This document shows, piece by piece, positions 18,801 to 27,957 of a stretch of DNA of 29,914 nucleotides; the first letter of the stretch is position 1; each line of letters begins with the position of its first letter. Position numbers and translations under genes: made by a program. Below the pieces are notes generated by a model. That model saw only the letters and a list, made by a program, of their open reading frames with translations, made no database searches and was not told where the DNA came from. The DNA lies in assembly GCA_014885115.2 (NCBI GenBank), contig WKLE02003082.1, positions 1 to 29,914 of the forward strand, written 5' to 3'. The stretch is from Asterionellopsis glacialis (taxonomy: Eukaryota > Bacillariophyta > Plagiogrammaphyceae > Rhaphoneidales > Asterionellopsidaceae).

Positions 18801-20406
18801 CATCATCAGAGTTAGTATTAGTGGAATTGGTTCTAGATAGTTCAGATGACTTTCGAGCCAAAGAATTGACAAGTAACTTGAAACATCTGGGATCTACTCG
18901 TTCTTGTTCCTGTTCATTGCTTAACAAATAGCCCTTGAGTTTTTCCCATACACTAAATGCTTCATTTAGCACACCGCATTTGCAGTAGGTGTAAATTAAA
19001 TTAATATACGTAGCTGCGTTGGGTTGGACATTTTGTTCTAACATTTCTTCATAGACACTTTTGGCTCCCTTCGCAATGGCCTCTTGTTGACTACGTTGTT
19101 GTGATTCTAACCAAACGAAATATTCTGCTTTTGAGACAGGTGGTGGTGGTAATTGTTTTGACCATGCTTGCAACACAGCATTGTAAAGATTCAGTAAATC
19201 TTGTTTTTGATTCTTCTCATTACTATAATCATTCGATGATGATGATGTTTGCAGTTGAGCAAATCGTTTAAGAATCAACGTGGCCATATCTGCTGCTGAG
19301 GATGTATCAGAAAAAGAATGTTGCCACTCCTCTGGTGAAATTCGACAATTGGCTAAACTTTTAATGACAGCCATGTAAATAGGCAACAGCGATGATGATT
19401 CAATTGTCTGTTTGGATAACAAATTATCTTCAAGTCGTTGAAGAACTTCTACAGCTTCCATAGTCTGTTGCGATTTTGTATGAGAAAAGATAACAAATGC
19501 ATAATCATTTGTTTTCAGCAGTAGTGCCGTCTTATGACCATTGGTATTCTTGTTGCTCTCATGGATCCTTTCTTCCATCAGTTCCAAAATCTGATTGGCT
19601 CTTCGACTTGCAGTTTGTAATTCTTTCAAATTTGAAATTTGATTGGATGTCCAATTATTGGTCCTTCCTTTGACACGACGTCCCTTTTTCTGTTTGGAAG
19701 CTGATCGTGCTTCATTCCAAGACCGTGATACTTTATTTGTCCATGCATGCAAGACAGATTGGTGGCATTGAATCCAAAATTCATCATCGTTATCATTATT
19801 TTGGTTTGTTAAAAAATCAGTACAAACACGTTCTGCTTCTAAGCCTTCCCCTAATCTTGCCCATTTTTGTAATATAGACAGTAGAGATGTATTCCATGGT
19901 ACAGATCCAGGTAAATGTGTTGATTTTTGTAATAATTGTTCCGCACGTACAGCTTGACCAATTTGAATTTTCCGTTGTCGTTCATAATCATGGGCTTGAC
20001 CACCACTACTATTTGCACCACGATAACTGTAGGGGTGCATTTTTCTTGGACCATTCATATTCTTACCTTTATTCTTGTTGGTTGTATTATTTTTGTTTTT
20101 ATTGGTACCCCTTTTTTGCTTATTCTTGGAATTCTTGCGTTTTGGTTGTTGTTGTTGTTGTTGTTGTCCTTGTTTTGTGCGAAAGGGGCCGTCATTTGAT
20201 TTTTTAGCAACAGCTGTAGTTTCCTCATTCGTATTGGCGTTTGTATTTTTGATGGAACTTGTACTATCGATTGGAGAAGAGGAATCACGAATCAAGATAC
20301 CACGATTCCATCGTAAGGATGAACTTGGTAAAAAACCTTGAACATTTATAGAAAATAGCCAACAGTAACAAACCAATCGAGAGGCAACAATAATATGGAA
20401 CTTCAT
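15850..20406 (-). CDS. Giant PPR protein, probably plastid-targeted
   Basis: A single-exon protein of 1518 residues built almost wholly of PPR repeats. Typical units are ATYINLIYTYCKCGVLNEAF, NTWTFNLLLSLLAKSGKS, DTVSYNTMVMAITKHSG and HAYTALIQNYARSELPFKA. I start it at the ATG at 20404-20406, because the longer frame begins with TTG. The N-terminus is then MKFHIIVASRLVCYCWLFSINVQG, a clear signal peptide, and FLPSSSLRW follows, matching the diatom rule of Phe at +1 for plastid import. Residues about 55-130 are a Gln and Lys/Asn low-complexity linker. No catalytic C-terminal domain is seen. It should bind plastid RNA in processing or translation; the target is unknown. A 19-residue unit is tandemly duplicated near 16646-16759. 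Confidence 0.85.
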   Translation of the reverse strand: MKFHIIVASRLVCYCWLFSINVQGFLPSSSLRWNRGILIRDSSSPIDSTSSIKNTNANTNEETTAVAKKSNDGPFRTKQGQQQQQQQPKRKNSKNKQKRGTNKNKNNTTNKNKGKNMNGPRKMHPYSYRGANSSGGQAHDYERQRKIQIGQAVRAEQLLQKSTHLPGSVPWNTSLLSILQKWARLGEGLEAERVCTDFLTNQNNDNDDEFWIQCHQSVLHAWTNKVSRSWNEARSASKQKKGRRVKGRTNNWTSNQISNLKELQTASRRANQILELMEERIHESNKNTNGHKTALLLKTNDYAFVIFSHTKSQQTMEAVEVLQRLEDNLLSKQTIESSSLLPIYMAVIKSLANCRISPEEWQHSFSDTSSAADMATLILKRFAQLQTSSSSNDYSNEKNQKQDLLNLYNAVLQAWSKQLPPPPVSKAEYFVWLESQQRSQQEAIAKGAKSVYEEMLEQNVQPNAATYINLIYTYCKCGVLNEAFSVWEKLKGYLLSNEQEQERVDPRCFKLLVNSLARKSSELSRTNSTNTNSDDDNESPAVFAKQASTVIDGMWKLHQAGYKDAAPNVYLYTTCITSWADAQLPESAQKARDLFEEMQQYHRQTSQTSLAPDVTAYNALVNAIAKQPNASDAVEQAGSIVKQMESDAYLNNNLRVLPDTTTYNTLIDACLAMESSNDNKHNKGDTIDNGGITKAEQTLRWMLEESKSGNTRIQPAARSYASIIRALATSEQQGSTEKAETLLDRMEERFAPSASLYEDVILAWCRDSASITKLVEEGVEEAASSSNNKAKDATKRAQLLLQRMENLYSATGNQAMRPNVYLYKAVREAWEGLGDQDDEESEAESVRYAQDQMHPREPASNGQTQLRPFSSTSDVMAIFEELNVAEKNIDRPPNTWTFNLLLSLLAKSGKSWAGQRAEDVLDYMLESYNKYGNHQIKPDIISFNKVMDAWSRTSHPDAAIKAEAILRRLKSLHELGLLEEVEADRVSFNTVISAYARSSQNQGQNAERLFGELVDLFKSSSEERFRPDIVTYASLLNAWASNREPLGAKRAEEILLQMQKDYKEDSNNTKPNTVCFNTVIRAWAIRPKQGGAKRAEMLLRLMEDMFISGNDDVQPDTRTYNIVLHALANGQEEEDFFKAQLLLERMHEEHRNGNTKVKPDTVSYNTMVMAITKHSGKDSLEALENLLQEVYQNDDIEPSTAFFSNLINALSRTGDKGAIWLADDVIEDMKDVNRNGTVWLAEGIIEDMRGRYENGTLSAKPDVTVYNALLNCWAKSGEKTIAARRAQDILEYMQAEYEAGNSDLKPNVQSYTLVLDALAKSKVKNAAETAEGILEYMQECHRRGDSSVRPNAHAYTALIQNYARSELPFKAVEAQSVLNRMKADFVAGNLGARPNVIVYNAVLNACEYSFGNDKVMQEAFRVACTTLDELRSSKHIKPNHVSYGTFLGVCSELMPKSDVRNEMVELIFRRCCAEGQVGPIVLKKLRDASPSIYYKLLDGVSEDKLPLKWTKNVRERTY
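16646..16759 (-). repeat. 57-bp tandem duplication within the giant PPR gene
   Basis: The encoded units IWLADDVIEDMKDVNRNGT and VWLAEGIIEDMRGRYENGT are adjacent and match at most positions. The DNA copies share TCATGTCTTCAAT at 57-base spacing. The unit is 19 residues, not the 35 of a PPR, so it lengthens the linker between repeats. Confidence 0.75.
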
Positions 20407-20436
20407 ATTTTTAAAAAGAAACTGTAAAGATATCAA

Positions 20437-21362
20437 GAGGTCACGACGAGTGCAAAGCTGAACTCCGTCTAATCTCTAAACTTTCAACTGTCTTTCGATG
20501 GAAGACTTCTAATGGACTAAACACCAAAGAAAGATAGACAAGTTATCTCGATTGGCACACATCAATTTACAGAAGACTTCGATAGATCCGATGATCCAAG
20601 AAAATCTGGTCATGTCTCTAGGCTTGCGTTAAATAAAAATTGATTCCTAATCTTTAGATAATTCTACTGCGTTTGCGTAGAACATGATTTCAGATAGAAC
20701 GGCAATGCAAAATTTCGAAATGGTCTATTTACCAAATAAATAGATTTTTTAATTTAAAGATAATTTACATGTACCTAATAATTTTGTTGGAAAAGCATGA
20801 CGAATGCAGCTTGCAGATGCAAAGATTGCTGTTCACCTCTCTACTAGACTAGACTACTGTAGATTTTTTTAGATTTTACATCATTATTCAGTCTCCCCTG
20901 CTCAGTTAACATTGCGCTCGTGCGCGTAAAATCTACACCTTGTTGGTAGAAAGACGAAGGACAGAACTATAACTGACGTGTCATACCAACCAAATCATAT
21001 CAAAAATGACGCCGACATCATCCTTATATTTTTTTTCTTTCTTCTTTTCTCGACTTTTTTTTCGATCTTGTTTCTCGCAGACGTGTCGTCGTCTGTGTCT
21101 GCGGTTGGCGTGGAGTATGGGAGACAAGAAAATAAATGAGTCAATCATCACAATCTTCTCTTTTGGTGCTGGTTTGTTAGTACACTATCGTATAGGCAGC
21201 AGCCAATTGACAAGACAAACTCTGTCAATTCTGACTGACTTGATCACGCCACTTCACTCTTGCAAAGTTCCTAGTTGAAACATTGTATTTGAGTACAACT
21301 CATCAAGATTCTATAAAATCACTCAATAAAAAGTTCGAATTAGTTTAATAGGAATAAGCACA
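20437..21362. other. Divergent upstream region shared by giant PPR and S49 genes
   Basis: Both neighbours read outward from here, so the 926-base spacer must contain both promoters. A T-rich frame at 21006-21278 has no domain and I do not accept it as a gene. There are no dispersed palindromes of the GTACC type. Confidence 0.55.
21312..21318 (+). promoter_or_regulatory. Possible TATA box of the S49 protease gene
   Basis: TATAAAA lies 45 bases before the ATG at 21363, which would place transcription start about 15-20 bases upstream of the ATG. This is a sequence match only. Confidence 0.35.
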
Positions 21363-23591
21363 ATGAAGTTTGCATCGAATATTGTTTTTTTCTTGCTACC
21401 GGTGGTAGCAAATGCGTTTGCACCTTTATCTGTGACATCTCCTAAACAGAAGTTTGGTGTTGTGTCACCATCATCCTTTCAACATCAAAGACAACGACAA
21501 CTACAAGCTCCAATTACTGCTAGCAGCAGTAGTACGGAACTTTCCTTATTTGGTGGTGTCGATGGTGGACAATTGACAACCTTCTTTTTAGAAACACTTA
21601 TTTCGACAGGTGTCCCTACAGTAGCTACAATTGCAGTGATTGGATTTGCCGCAAATGCATTCCGTTCCAAGGATGATGGGATTGGTGGGTATGGAAGTGG
21701 TGTAGGTGATTTAAATAATCCAACTGCACAATTGTACAATGATTTGTATGGTGATGGTAAGAAACAAAGTGGTGCTGGATTTCCATCTTTTGGTCCTAAA
21801 CGACGTGGTGAAACCAACCCTGTCAATTTGGGTATCCCCTCGGAACAATTTATTAAAATTAACAAACTTAATACCAAACTGGATAGTTACAAATACAGTA
21901 TTACGGCCGCGACACAGTCCAAGGCAATTGCAGCAGCTGAAATTCGTGAAAAGAAATTTGATAATGCATTACGCATGGCATCAACAACATGGTCGTCATC
22001 GTCTGGAGAACTTACACCCTATCAAAAATCAAAGTTACTTGCAGCGGAAAAAGAATTGTTGGAAACAGGATCTAAATTATTGGCTACCATTCAATTGATT
22101 CAAACAAGTTTGACACAAGATGTGATTGATCAAGAAATGAAACATATGGATGTATCACCTCGCATGTTGGATCCTAAACCCTACAATGAAAGTGCTGTGA
22201 TTGATGTTACAACCACTGACGATAAGAAAAAGGATGGTATCATGAGTTCTATTTCAAATATACTTCCCGGCAAAAAGGGGGATAAGGATGAAATTTCTAC
22301 CAAGGGTAATTCATGGAAGGAACTTTCAAAAGTTCAACGCGATTTAACCAAATTGGAATTAGAATTTATCAAGGAAATAATTAGCATTATGGGTCCTGAA
22401 CGGGCCAATGGTATACGTGCTGCTTTATTGGGTGATATGGCTGTGAATGGATCACCTGGTGGATTACTTATGAAATTAAAGGAACGTCCACTTTCGGGTA
22501 TTTTAAATTTAGACAGTTCTGCTGCTGGTGATGATTCTACAACATCATCTGTCGGACCTAAATCTCTCTTTGTAACCAACTTTCCTGGTGATGTCACAGC
22601 CTCCCAGGTATCTGATTTACGTGAAGAAGTGACTGCTATCGTACGTAGTTCCAAGCCAGGTGATGAAGCGTTGCTTATCCTTCAATCAGGAGGAGGTACC
22701 GTCACTGGATATGGTTTGGCTGCAGCACAATTACAACGATTCAAGGAACACGGTATGAAACTTACCATTTGTGTCGAACAAGTTGCAGCCTCCGGTGGAT
22801 ACATGATGTGTTGTGTAGCGGATCGTATCGTTGCATCACCATTTGCTGTACTTGGGTCCATTGGTGTCATTAGTGATATCCCCAATGCTTATGAACGCCT
22901 TAAAAAGGAGGGCATTGAATTCCAAACCATTACAGCAGGCAAGTACAAACGTACTGTGACACCCACCAAGAAAATTACCAAGGATGACCTTGAGAAATCC
23001 AAGGAAGATATTGAAGGTATGTAACGATTTTCTGTATCCGTTGTTTGAGAATACTTTTCACAAGAGGATGTATCATTTTTTTGTTTTCTCTCCTAAACCA
23101 TTCCTAAATCATCGGACTGTCTTTGTGTTTGCAATATTGTCTTGTCTACAGGTATTCTCAAGTTGTTCAAGACTTTTGTTCATCAGAACCGTCCATCTCT
23201 TGATATTGATAAGGTTGCCACTGGAGAAACATGGTTTGGAACTGATGCTCTGGAGAAGGGATTGTGTGATGAGATTAAGACTGCCGATGATGTTTTGATG
23301 GAATTTGTAGATCAAGGTTTCAATGTGTATGATGTGCAGTACGCACCTCCCATGAATCCTACATCGAGTTTGGCAAGTCTTCTCCCAGCTACCGAGGCTA
23401 GTAATAGCAAACAAGGTATCCTTGCTCGAGGACTTCGGTGGTTAGTTAGGAATGTGGCTTCTGAAATCAAGTCCGAACTGAGTGATGTATCTGTGGATCA
23501 GTTGACAAAAGGAATCACATCTCAATCTTCCATCGAGAAGAGGTATATGATGCTTGATGATTCTGCTGACAATATTCGTGCTCAGGATTAA
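21363..23591 (+). CDS. SohB-like S49 serine protease, plastid-targeted, two exons
   Basis: Exon 1 is 21363-23016, the intron 23017-23151 (GTATGT...TCTACAG) and exon 2 23152-23591; the product has 697 residues. The N-terminus MKFASNIVFFLLPVVANA|FAPLS is a near-perfect diatom ASAFAP signal, with predicted cleavage between Ala18 and Phe19. A membrane segment lies at about 71-98. The protease domain occupies about 400-630: SGGGTVTGYGLAAAQL, then AASGGY with catalytic Ser477, GSIGV, and GKYKRT with catalytic Lys529. The Ser-Lys spacing of 52 equals that of E. coli SohB (178/230, from memory). The splice restores EDIEGILKLF, and exon 2 adds the conserved SLDIDKVATGETWFG...GLCDEI. Compared with bacterial SohB (about 350 residues) it has some 300 extra N-terminal residues. 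It probably degrades membrane proteins or cleaved signal peptides at thylakoids or plastid envelopes. Confidence 0.9.
23017..23151 (+). other. Intron of the S49 protease gene
   Basis: The donor is GAAG|GTATGT and the acceptor TTGTCTACAG|GTATTC. The intron interrupts a Gly codon (G|GT) and contains a stop directly after the donor, so unspliced RNA would truncate the protease just after its catalytic Lys. Confidence 0.9.
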
Positions 23592-23877
23592 GCATTTTGA
23601 AAGTAACGGATACAACAGATGAACGCCCTTACAAAAAAATTACAATATAAATTTTCTCTTTAAAAACCAACCACAGCAAGTACTCTGTCTTGACGCGTTT
23701 TGGCTTCACTTGCACTTGCACATAATGACGAAGGGAAGATGGCGTCCTGGAGATTTTGTATAACTTTTTTGAGGTTAAATCAATAGTTTGATGCTGCCAT
23801 CATCTCTGTTCCTTGGAAATCTTTCACAATGTCCCTCGTCGAAGCGAGATGACACCATCCTCGTCGATGCGCGTTTT

Positions 23878-24120
23878 ATTGATAGTAGTCTTTACCTAAG
23901 GCAAATTCAATTCAAGCGTACCAGATAACACGCAGTCTATGTTGTAAAGGAAAGACTTGCATGTTGATGAAACAGAACATTCTGAGACACCAACCTAGTT
24001 CAACCTAGTTGATGCTCCTTTGGTTGATGGTGTTTACCTAAGGTAAATTCGATTCATGCTTAGTAAGTAGTCTATGTTGTATACTTCGTATGGGGATGAA
24101 ACAGATCGTTTGAGTTCGAG
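23878..24120. repeat. Diverged tandem duplication (TTTACCTAAGG unit)
   Basis: Copy 1 (about 23878-23990) and copy 2 (about 24021-24120) share, in order, TTGAT.GT, TTTACCTAAGG.AAATTC, ATTCA.GC, AGTCTATGTTGTA and GATGAAACAGA, at about 142-base spacing. A perfect 10-base tandem CAACCTAGTT lies between them (23991-24010). Confidence 0.65.
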
Positions 24121-24647
24121 AGGGATCTTCACAAATTGGGAGGGTCCTTATTATTTTCAAAAGACTAGTGGATGGACAGACAAAAGCGAAATCAAAAACA
24201 CCTTTGTAGCTTGCCGGCGTTTGAAATGATATTTGAGTCACGTATTGCTTGCAGTGTAATTCTGACAAATACATAGGAACTCACTTTTCTGTCATTGAGA
24301 CAGCATTTATAGTTTGACATATGACCTATCAAGCATAGGCAAGGTCATAGAGCACTTAATTGCCATGATTTAGCAAAACCAGAACCTTATTGCCCTTTCC
24401 GTTGTCTTTCCTTGCCACGATGGAACCCAAGAAGCTTTCAAGAATAAATTGGCTTCGTACAATGACAAAAAATATTCAATTGTCATGCAGGAAAGAATAT
24501 CAAAGCGTCCTTTTTACTTAATCCGTACTATTCTATGATGCGGGACTCAGCCTTTCAAATGGTCTGATACTTCTAGAGATGCTCTTCGAAAATACACCAA
24601 CAATACTTCTGTTTTAATGTCATAGAAGATGCGAACCTCTCCTTTTT

Positions 24648-24870
24648 GATTCACAGTGCGTCATAAGTTTCTTCAGTTTCATTTAGTATCTTCAAGTGTA
24701 TTACATAAATTATTGCTATTCTCCTCTGAAGCCAGCTGAAGCCGAAAGAGCAATAGAGTACTCCTATAATATTTACTATGATTCAGAGTGCGTCATGAGT
24801 TTTTCAACTTCATTTAGTGTTTTTCTAATCTAAAACCAGCTGAAGGCTAAAGAACACTCTCTAGAGTATA
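24648..24870. repeat. Diverged tandem duplication (GATTCA.AGTGCGTCAT unit)
   Basis: Copy 1 from 24648 and copy 2 from 24780 share GATTCA(C/G)AGTGCGTCAT(A/G)AGTTT, TTCATTTAGT and, downstream, CCAGCTGAAG(C/G)C..AAGA, with a spacing of 132 bases shrinking to about 105 downstream. No frame crosses them. Confidence 0.65.
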
Positions 24871-25696
24871 CGCTACTTTGTGTACAGTACTTTAGGTAGG
24901 TGTCTTCCTACCTTCATTATACTGTGGTAAAAAAGTAATAGGAATTGAGGACAGCAACTGTACAGGTACGTATTAGAAAAATTGTTCATTCACGAGAAAA
25001 CCATACCAGATACTTCTTCAATTACATTGACACTACCTTTAACGAATACTGAGCTCTTTACACGACTATCGTTTAATATGAACATAATGATTCATAGTGA
25101 ACAATTTATAAAAAGTTAATTGATATCATTGAAGATCAAGGTAATGTCGTAAGTACTACTGGTTGTTGCGTCATCTTTCTTCTCCTCTACTCTTCAATTC
25201 TGAACAGATCAACAATACCTGGTAATAATACTCCATGAATCATGTTTGCTGAAGAGACCTCTCTACCAAGTATTATTTAATACCTGGTTCTACCATTTAT
25301 CAGTACAATTTCGGAAATGTCTGCTGGCGTTCAGAGTATGTATTGGACATCGTAAAAGTACGTACCTGGTAGTCTACAGGTGTATGTATTCGAGAAAAAA
25401 GAAATCGTACAATATCAGTACATATCTTGCGATTCAAAACTACAACATGTCATTCTGCCTAAAACTAACACCACCCAAGGAGAAAACGATTATTTGCAGA
25501 AGACTCAAGAGAGCTGCATGACAGTGCTATACTCTTTGCCATCTCTATCTCCACAGCAGGAGTTCGCGTTTCAACTTCTCCTGATAGCCAGGAGAAATCT
25601 CTCACTTTAAAACACTGACAACTCCTGGTATAATATAAGGAATTTCTACTTCACTTGTTCATTGCGGCAGTGGTCCTTTTCGGATCTTCTGCGGTC

Positions 25697-27418
25697 ATGA
25701 TGAATAAAGATTACACCAGAATGTTTAATAATGAGGCTCCAAGGTTGAAGGAATGTGAGTCACTAACCATAGCGATTACGAATGATATCGAGCTCAAGGA
25801 GAATCTCGGTGGACGAGACCCTCCTTCGAAGACCAATAAAACAGTAGAACCAACCAAGGGTGAGCATTCGACGAAAGCAAAATTAATAGGCGAACAAGCA
25901 TATGAATTTGCTATCAACGAAGCCGCAACTGTTGAAATGTCCTCCCGTTTCTTCATCAGAGCAAATGAAGAGGCAATACCCAAATTTCAATGCGACGAAA
26001 TTGTATTGGGGAGTTTATTGGGTACTGGGGGTTTCAATGATGCGTACGAATTGCAAAGACTAGACCTTGTCATGGATTTCTCCGTGTCCGAAGAAGAACG
26101 CATAAAAAGACTTGAACTAGCAAAAGGTATTGATAAAAGCGAAACATGCCAGTATGCTATCAAATTCATGAAAAAAGAGGTCATGCTGAAACCAGAATCA
26201 TGCCTTGATGCTGCTGCAGATATACTGATTGAAGCAAAATTTCTGGCCAGTCTGCGGCATCCCAACATTGTGCGCTTACATGGCCTTTGCTCAGATGGAC
26301 CCAAAGCGTTTTGTAAGGGAAAGCCTATGGGTTACTTCCTTATCATTGATCACCTAGTAGACACCTTAGACAAAAGATTGCTAGTATGGAAGGAACTCGA
26401 GCAACGAAAGAATGAGCAGTTACAAGAGCATTACGAGGATCAACTACAGTGCCAAGAGCTTCACAAGTTACTCAAAGCGCTCTTTTTGAGACGGTTGCAA
26501 GCTGCACAGGGTATTAGCAGTGCTTTGTTATATTTGCACAAAAACAAAATCATATTTCGGGATCTTAAGCCAAATAATGTTGGCTTTGATAGTTCAGGCG
26601 TTGTCAAGATCTTTGACTTTGGCCTTGCCAAGGAATTGAATCCAAAACACCATTTTTCGAATGGTTCTTATATGATGTCTGGTGAAACAGGATGTCTCCG
26701 ATATATGGCTCCAGAAGTGCACCTTCGTCTTCCGTATGGTTTAAGTGCAGATGTTTACAGCTTTGGTTTGATTCTTTGGCAAATCATCGCACTTGAACGG
26801 CCTTATGGTAACATGACGCTCGATGAACACAAAGATCATGTGACAAATGGGGATGTCCGTCCAGCTTTACAAGCTCAATGGCCATCCAAACTCAGGAATA
26901 CAATGAAATGGAGTTGGGCTTCTGACCCATTTGTACGGCCGCCAATTCAGGATGTTCACGATAGCATCAAGAGTCAAGTTCATAAGATGGAGAGAGAGCT
27001 ACAAGAACCAAGTGAAAGTGATACGCAACAAAGTCGGAGTTCATCAGGGACAACACTGTCTGACTCGGAGAGTTCAAGGCGTTCATCAAATCTTTCAATC
27101 AAGAATAGAGACCGTCGACTATCACAACCCAATGAAATAAGTAACACGAAACAAAGGTCCAGTTCAGCAAGACGGCGGTCTTTGGCGTCCGTCATGGAAC
27201 TTACCCATATACGGAAAATGAAATCCAATCGAACTGGTGAACAGACCCCAGAGAAAGAAAAACGCGAGTCAAAATCAAAAGAAAGGACCAAGGAACAAGC
27301 TGCCATGATGGCATCTTGCAAGAGAGCGTCCATGGGCACCATTGGGCGTCATTTTCGTGTGCGTAAAGAAGGAACCTCTGATAAAGATTTCACTGAATCT
27401 TCATCGAAGGATACATGA
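25697..27418 (+). CDS. TKL-like serine/threonine protein kinase
   Basis: The longer frame opens with TTG at 25655, so I start at the ATG at 25697, which gives 573 residues. The kinase domain spans about residues 100-425. It has a glycine loop GTGGFNDAY, the ATP Lys in YAIKFMKK (Lys156), the partner Glu in IEAKFL (Glu179), IIFRDLKPNN with catalytic Asp289, DFGLA with Asp307, YMAPEV and a conserved late Arg (FVRPP). The HRD His is Phe, as in some RD-variant kinases; the other essentials are intact, so activity is likely. A 40-residue charged insert (KELEQRKNEQLQEHYEDQ...) lies between the hinge and catalytic loop. The C-terminal 140 residues are Ser/Arg-rich and probably phosphorylated. The pathway is unknown. 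Its TGA overlaps the ATG of a further frame at 27415. Confidence 0.85.
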   Translation: MMNKDYTRMFNNEAPRLKECESLTIAITNDIELKENLGGRDPPSKTNKTVEPTKGEHSTKAKLIGEQAYEFAINEAATVEMSSRFFIRANEEAIPKFQCDEIVLGSLLGTGGFNDAYELQRLDLVMDFSVSEEERIKRLELAKGIDKSETCQYAIKFMKKEVMLKPESCLDAAADILIEAKFLASLRHPNIVRLHGLCSDGPKAFCKGKPMGYFLIIDHLVDTLDKRLLVWKELEQRKNEQLQEHYEDQLQCQELHKLLKALFLRRLQAAQGISSALLYLHKNKIIFRDLKPNNVGFDSSGVVKIFDFGLAKELNPKHHFSNGSYMMSGETGCLRYMAPEVHLRLPYGLSADVYSFGLILWQIIALERPYGNMTLDEHKDHVTNGDVRPALQAQWPSKLRNTMKWSWASDPFVRPPIQDVHDSIKSQVHKMERELQEPSESDTQQSRSSSGTTLSDSESSRRSSNLSIKNRDRRLSQPNEISNTKQRSSSARRRSLASVMELTHIRKMKSNRTGEQTPEKEKRESKSKERTKEQAAMMASCKRASMGTIGRHFRVRKEGTSDKDFTESSSKDT

Positions 27419-27645
27419 AGACAGGTTTCTTTCCCAAAGAAGAGGAAACGTTAACAAATGATAGACGAGTTTCATTTGAGATCATGCATACTAGGCACCA
27501 GGAAAAGAAAGCAGCCAAGGGAGACTTCATCTTTGAGAGAGCTAAACTGAGAGCATTCAGCGATGAGCAAGTTGTAATACAACTCAAGAAAGCGAAACAA
27601 GACTACCTGCTGATGTTGTCCTGTAATGAAAACAAAACATTATAA
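27415..27645 (+). other. Overlapping downstream frame, possible frameshifted tail of the kinase
   Basis: A 76-residue frame starts in ATGA, overlapping the kinase stop by 4 bases. Its content (RRVSFEIMHTRHQEKKAAKG, FERAKLRAFSDEQVVIQLKK) is as charged and helical as the kinase tail and looks coding. It lies in another frame from the kinase (offset -1). It may be the real kinase C-terminus behind a frameshift, an alternative exon or a separate ORF. No domain is recognised. Confidence 0.35.
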
Positions 27646-27957
27646 GAAGGTGGTGCAGTATGCCAACAAAAGAGCTGAAGTCTACCTGATTGCGAGAAAG
27701 AAGTCGCAGTGAAACCCAAACAAGCGAGAAGGAAAAACAAGTTCATAATGCTTCGTTGAAGATGATAGTATTTTTTCCTGTGCTAAATAAAGTGCATGGA
27801 CAATGCTGTTATATCATAAAAGAGTTTAAACAGAGTTACTAAGAAAGTTGTTAAAAAGATGTTCAAATTTACTTTTTTAAGAATGTATTAATGATAATCT
27901 AGAGTTTATATGTTATATATTACAAGCTGTGCATTGGATGTGATGTAACGAGCCTAC
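27646..27957. other. Short convergent intergenic region
   Basis: This is the tail-to-tail spacer between the kinase and the transporter. An AATAAA at 27786-27791 on the plus strand could be a polyadenylation signal for the kinase. Nothing else is seen. Confidence 0.45.

Larger units (their letters stand above)
23592..25696. other. 2.1 kb intergenic region with two diverged duplications
   Basis: No gene is supported. Two internal direct duplications are seen (23878-23990 with 24021-24120, and 24648-24765 with 24780-24870). The right end has the palindrome family again: TACCTGGTA at 25216-25224 and 25363-25371 and a variant at 25281. Frames at 24038-24274, 25246-25521 and 25380-25610 lack domains. 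A TATA-like GTATAATATA at about 25628-25637 lies 60 bases before the kinase ATG. Confidence 0.55.

Noticed and set aside
19887..20207. Plus-strand ORFs opposite the giant PPR gene
   Set aside because: They are shadows of the Lys/Asn/Gln low-complexity linker and give nonsense Phe/Tyr/Val-rich peptides.
20407..20436. Longer N-terminus of the giant PPR protein
   Set aside because: It would start with TTG. The ATG at 20406 gives a clean signal peptide.
21006..21278. 90-codon ORF upstream of the protease
   Set aside because: The Phe-rich start comes from T runs and it lies in the shared promoter region.
25655..25696. Hydrophobic N-terminal extension of the kinase
   Set aside because: It begins with TTG and no upstream ATG is in frame; without an exon junction it is 5' UTR.
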